A stretch of 64,000 nucleotides of DNA from Sipunculus nudus. Lineage: Eukaryota > Annelida > Sipuncula > Golfingiida > Sipunculidae. Below the pieces are notes generated by a model. That model worked only from the letters and a program-made list of their open reading frames with translations, did not search any database and had not been told where the DNA came from. The stretch lies in assembly GCA_026874595.1 (NCBI GenBank), contig CM049309.1, positions 95,874,723 to 95,938,722 on the forward strand, in the 5' to 3' direction. The first letter of the stretch is position 1, and every line of letters begins with the position of its first letter. Below, one piece after another: positions 60,201-64,000 of this stretch. Made by a program: the position numbers and the translations under genes.

Positions 60201-62500
60201 TAAAAACATGACCAAACTGAGGTATAAGAAAACCTGTCTCCCTGTCTGATAAAAACATGACCAAACTGAGGTATAGGAAAACCTGTCTCCCTGTCTGATA
60301 AAAACATGACCAAACTGAGGTATAAGAAAACCTGTCTCCCTGTCTGATAAAAACATGACCAAACTGAGGTATAGGAAAACCTGTCTCCCTGTCTGATAAA
60401 AACATGACCAAACTGAGGTATAAGAAAACCTGTCTCCCTGTCTGAAAAAAACATGACCAAACTGAGGTATAGGAAAACCTGTCTCCCTGTCTGATAAAAA
60501 ACATGACCAAACTGAGGTATAAGAAAACCTGTCTCCCTGTCTGATAATAACATGACCAAACTGAGGTATAAGAAAACCTGTCTCCCTGTCTGATAAAAAC
60601 ATGACCAAACTGAGGTATAGGAAAACCTGTCTCCCTGTCTGATAAAAACATGACCAAATTGAGGTATAGGAAAACCTGTCTCCCTGTCTGATAAAAACAT
60701 GACCAAACTGAGGTATAGGAAAACCTGTCTCCCTGTCTGATAAAAACATGACCAAACTGAGGTATAAGAAAACCTGTCTCCCTGTCTGATAAAAACATGA
60801 CCAAACTGAGGTATAAGAAAACCTGTCTCCCTGTCTGATAAAAACATGACCAAACTGAGGTATAGGAAAACCTGTCTCCCTGTCTGATTAAAAACATGAC
60901 CAAACTGAGGTATAGGAAAACCTGTCTCCCTGTCTGATAAAAACATGACCAAACTGAGGTATAAGAAAACCTGTCTCCCTGTCTGATAAAAAACATGACC
61001 AAACTGAGGTATAAGAAAACCTGTCTCCCTGTCTGATAAAAACATGACCAAACTGAGGTATAAGAAAACCTGTCTCCCTGTCTGATAAAAAACATGACCA
61101 AACTGAGGTATAGGAAAACCTGTCTCCCTGTCTGATAAAAACATGACCAAACTGAGGTATAGGAAAACCTGTCTCCCTGTCTGATAAAAAACATGACCAA
61201 ACTGAGGTATAAGAAAACCTGTCTCCCTCTCTGATAATAACATGACCAAACTGAGGTATAGGAAAACCAGTCTCCCTGTATGATAAAAACATGACCAAAT
61301 TGAGGTATAAGAAAACCTGTCTCCCTGTCTGATAAAAAACATGACCAAACTGAGGTATAAGAAAACCTGTCTCCCTGTCTGATAAAAAACATGACCAAAT
61401 TGAGGTATAAGAAAACCTGTCTCCCTGTCTGATAAAAAACATGACCAAACTGAGGTATAGGAAAACCTGTATCCCTGTCTGATAAAAACATGACCAAATT
61501 GAGGTATAAGAAAACCTGTCTCCCTGTCTGATAAAAACATGACCAAATTGAGGTATAAGAAAACCTGTCTCCCTGTCTGATAAAAAACATGACCAAACTG
61601 AGGTATAGGAAAACCTGTCTCCCTGTCTGATAAAAACATGACCAAATTGAGGTATAAGAAAACCTGTCTCCCTGTCTGATAAAAACATGACCAAACTGAG
61701 GTATAGGAAAACCTGTCTCCCTGTCTGATAAAAACATGATCAAACTGAGGTATAAGAAAACCTGTCTCCCTGTCTGATAAAAAACATGACCAAACTGAGG
61801 TATAAGAAAACCTGTCTCCCTGTCTGATAAAAAACATGACCAAACTGAGGTATAAGAAAACCTGTCTCCCTCTCTGATAATAACATGACCGAACTGAGGT
61901 ATAGGAAAACCAGTCTCCCTGTATGATAAAAACATGACCAAACTGAGGTATAAGAAAACCTGTCTCCCTGTCTGATAAAAACATGACCAAACTGAGGTAT
62001 AAGAAAACCTGTCTCCCTGTCTGATAAAAACATGACCAAATTGAGGTATAAGAAAACCTGTCTCCCTGTCTGATAAAAACATGACCAAACTGAGGTATAG
62101 GAAAACCTGTGGTTCCTGTCTGATAAAAACATGACCAAATTGAGGTATAAGAAAACCTGTCTCCCTCTCTGATAAAAACATGACCAAATTGAGGTATAAG
62201 AAAACCTGTCTCCCTGTCTGATAAAAAACATGACCAAATTGAGGTATAAGAAAACCTGTCTCCCTGTCTGATAAAAAACATGACCAAACTGAGGTATAAG
62301 AAAACCTGTCTCCCTGTCTGATAAAAAACATGACCAAACTGAGGTAAAAGAAAACCTGTCTCCCTGTCTGATAATAACATGACCGAACTGAGGTATAGGA
62401 AAACCAGTCTCCCGGTATGATAAAAACATGACCAAATTGAGGTATAAGAAAACCTGTCTCCCTGTCTGATAAAAAACATGACCAAACTGAGCTAAAGAAA
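57283..62500. repeat. 49-50-bp minisatellite, about 106 copies
   Basis: Unit cctgtctccctgtctgataa, aaacatgaccaaactgaggt, ataagaaaa (49 bp). Variants are ataggaaaa, caaattgagg, an extra A (50 bp), ctgaaaaaaa and ctgattaaaa. Units left of about 61200 are more homogeneous, with repeated multi-unit blocks (for example 58010-58380 resembles 58720-59060). Toward 62500 diverged units increase. The minus strand lacks stops in all three frames, giving open frames up to 1746 codons (62523-57283). Confidence 0.98.
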
Positions 62501-63118
62501 AACCATGACCATATATGCCTCACAAGATTATATTTAATACAGAATCAGTTGTACTTATGACAAACAGAAAAAGAAATCAAGAACAAACAGAAAAAGAAAT
62601 CAAGAAAACAATGGTTGATTTATTAGAGAGTAATCAGTAAATTATTGAAAGGACCAACTATTTCCCAAACTAAGTAATGATTTGTTGACATATTTCATAA
62701 TCACAGTTAATTACACAATAATTACAATAGGCTTATCAGTGTATGTGATACTGGCAAGTTATAAAAAGTCCATCAGCTTCCCTTGTTTCTATTATAATAC
62801 AGCAAACTTAATAACGGTGGTGGAGCTTTTATCTGCATTGTCCTTGAAGCTGACAGGTATCCTGCAGTACCCCAGATACTGGACAGACACTGATGTTTAT
62901 TAAAGACTAGCATTCACTCTCAAGACCATTCAGATGAGGCCACTTCTGGAATGAATGACAAATGTTAGTTTTGCTGCAGGCAGACATTCATACATACCAG
63001 GAGGAGTGGCCTGTTAGGCGAGACAAAAGATGCTGTACAAAACATGGAGGATTAACGTGTAGGAGTTGTTGTGTTGTAGGATGTGTGTGGGAAGGCCCAC
63101 CTGTCTCTCATAATCAGG
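62501..63118. other. Unique sequence after the 49-bp array
   Basis: Contains two copies of acaaacagaaaaagaaatca near 62560-62604 and otherwise AT-rich text. No exon signal was recognised before about 63119. Confidence 0.45.
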
Positions 63119-63251
63119 ATACACCTAAATCTACACCAAAATATTTACATCAGTTTCCCTGGCTGGTCAGTCAGCATGATGACATACGTTTTTATACACC
63201 ACTGTATTCCCACCTGGCTGCACTGGAGACCTGGGATGAATGTTTTTACAG
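63119..63251 (+). CDS. Weak candidate exon
   Basis: An acceptor-like tract (acctgtctctcataatcag) precedes an open frame reading DTPKSTPKYLHQFPWLVSQH, DDIRFYTPLYSHLAALETWD, ECFY and ending at a possible donor TTTTACAG|gtagac. The composition looks protein-like, but I recognise no domain. Midnolin's C-terminal helix is not evident. The phase into it cannot be tested because the preceding exon's donor is unknown. It could belong to a midnolin variant or be fortuitous. Confidence 0.2.
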
Positions 63252-63552
63252 GTAGACCCAATTCAGGACTAGGAAGATGTTTACACAGCAACTAGTAGTG
63301 ACTTGTTTGTGGTCTTACTACAAGGTTCTAAGATAAAAGTCAAATTTTGTTAAGAATACAGTTTCAGATCATTGAGTATAAATCATATGGCCAAGATATT
63401 TGTATATTAGTTGTGTTATATTTTCTTCTGTCAGGTTTCATTAGTTGTTGTAGTGTTGGTCTCCTCTGAAAAGGAAAAAAAAAATCAATTTAGAAGATTT
63501 TATATCAGGAAGAATATTAAATTCTGGAGATGAACAAGATTTAGTCCAAGCC
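63252..63552. other. Unique sequence with nothing recognised
   Basis: AT-rich, with an A-run near 63475. No gene or element ends. Confidence 0.4.
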
Positions 63553-64000
63553 TTTTTAGCTCAGCTAACTATAAGTCATCTGAGCTTTAGTCGTGGTCCA
63601 TTGTCCATTGTCTGTCTGTCTGTCTGTCCATCTGTAAGACTGGCACGTTTCGACACCATTGGACCTACGAATCTGAAATTCAGCATACAGTTAGATGTCC
63701 CCAAAATCTCCTACCATGCTGAAAATTGGATCAATAGGACTTCGTTCCTTCAAGATATTAAGGAAAAACCTCAATTTTTTATAAGAAATCTATTTTCACA
63801 CTTCAGGACTGCCTAATATCAAAAACCACTCCTCTGGTTTTCTTCATAATTACCATAAATATTGCTCTCTATAGTTCCTATGTACATGCCAGAAATTAAG
63901 TCGGTATTATTTAATTTAAAAAAGTTATGGGCCAAAACATAATGGACTTTTTAAAAAAAATCAGGAAAGATATTTTGTCACTTAAGACCAAAAGTGTTAA
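63553..64000 (+). repeat. Dispersed element of the TTTTTAGCTCAGCTGA family, cut by the window end
   Basis: Begins tttttagctcagctaacta, then gagctttagtcgtgg, gtctgtctgtctg, 'tctcctaccatgctg', 'gatattaaggaaaaacctc', 'cttcaggactgcc', 'atgtacatgccagaaatta' and 'tcacttaagacc'. It is the same order as 9231-9968, and the last part also matches 30046-30230. The small open frame at 63601-63816 is incidental. Confidence 0.85.

Noticed and set aside
57283-62523. Giant minus-strand protein of 1746 residues
   Set aside because: The frame is open only because the 49-bp unit has no stops in any minus frame. All three frames are open, and there is no splice, promoter or domain evidence.

Overview
This is a eukaryotic genomic window, AT-rich and intron-dominated, with no bacterial-type genes, operons or ribosome binding sites. 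The repeat style points to an invertebrate, most likely a lophotrochozoan such as a bivalve mollusc: very many minisatellites, plus short dispersed elements with AGGTCA-rich modules or GCTCAGCTGA ends. The phylum is an inference from repeat style only.

One gene is supported. On the + strand, exons at 1522-1971, 16816-16972, 35349-35516 and probably 56826-57031 encode part of midnolin (MIDN; Stuxnet in flies), the adaptor that delivers nuclear proteins to the proteasome without ubiquitination. The first exon carries the Catch-1 segment ([20 protein letters not shown]) and the second and third carry Catch-2 (PVIESMQNHGGGVYSGTFSG, then TLNP to ILNDLLGATPQYSH). Intron phases agree across all three junctions (0/0, 1/1, 1/1). 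The N-terminal ubiquitin-like domain lies upstream of the window. The C-terminal proteasome-binding helix was not found and probably lies downstream. The introns are about 14.8, 18.4 and 21.3 kb.

About half of the window is tandem repeat, in more than 20 unrelated arrays with units from 17 to about 63 bp. The largest are a 61-bp array (11.3-16.86 kb), a 43-bp array (19.9-26.9 kb, with a 1591-bp higher-order repeat), a 25-bp array (28.5-30.0), a 62-bp array (31.9-34.0), a 47-bp array (40.2-41.9), a 35-48-bp array (42.6-45.5), a 24/27-bp array (46.6-48.65) and a 49-bp array (57.3-62.5). The long open frames in these arrays are by-products of unit length and lack of stops.

The most unusual feature is around the second exon. 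The 61-bp array is made of about 90 copies of that exon's own splice acceptor plus its first ~41 coding bases. The exon's 3' end and splice donor are also repeated about four times just downstream. The exon is therefore bracketed by arrays of its own splice sites.

Dispersed elements fill much of the rest: an AGGTCA-module family (1-326, 6991-7918, 36.2-37.64 kb, remnants elsewhere); a family starting TTTTTAGCTCAGCTGA (9231-9968 forward, 39147-39845 reverse, 63553-64000 forward); an element with GTATCCCCAGAC termini (35616-36740 and about 48685-49602); and a 299-bp inverted-repeat element (52604-52902). No reverse transcriptase, transposase, tRNA or rRNA was recognised.
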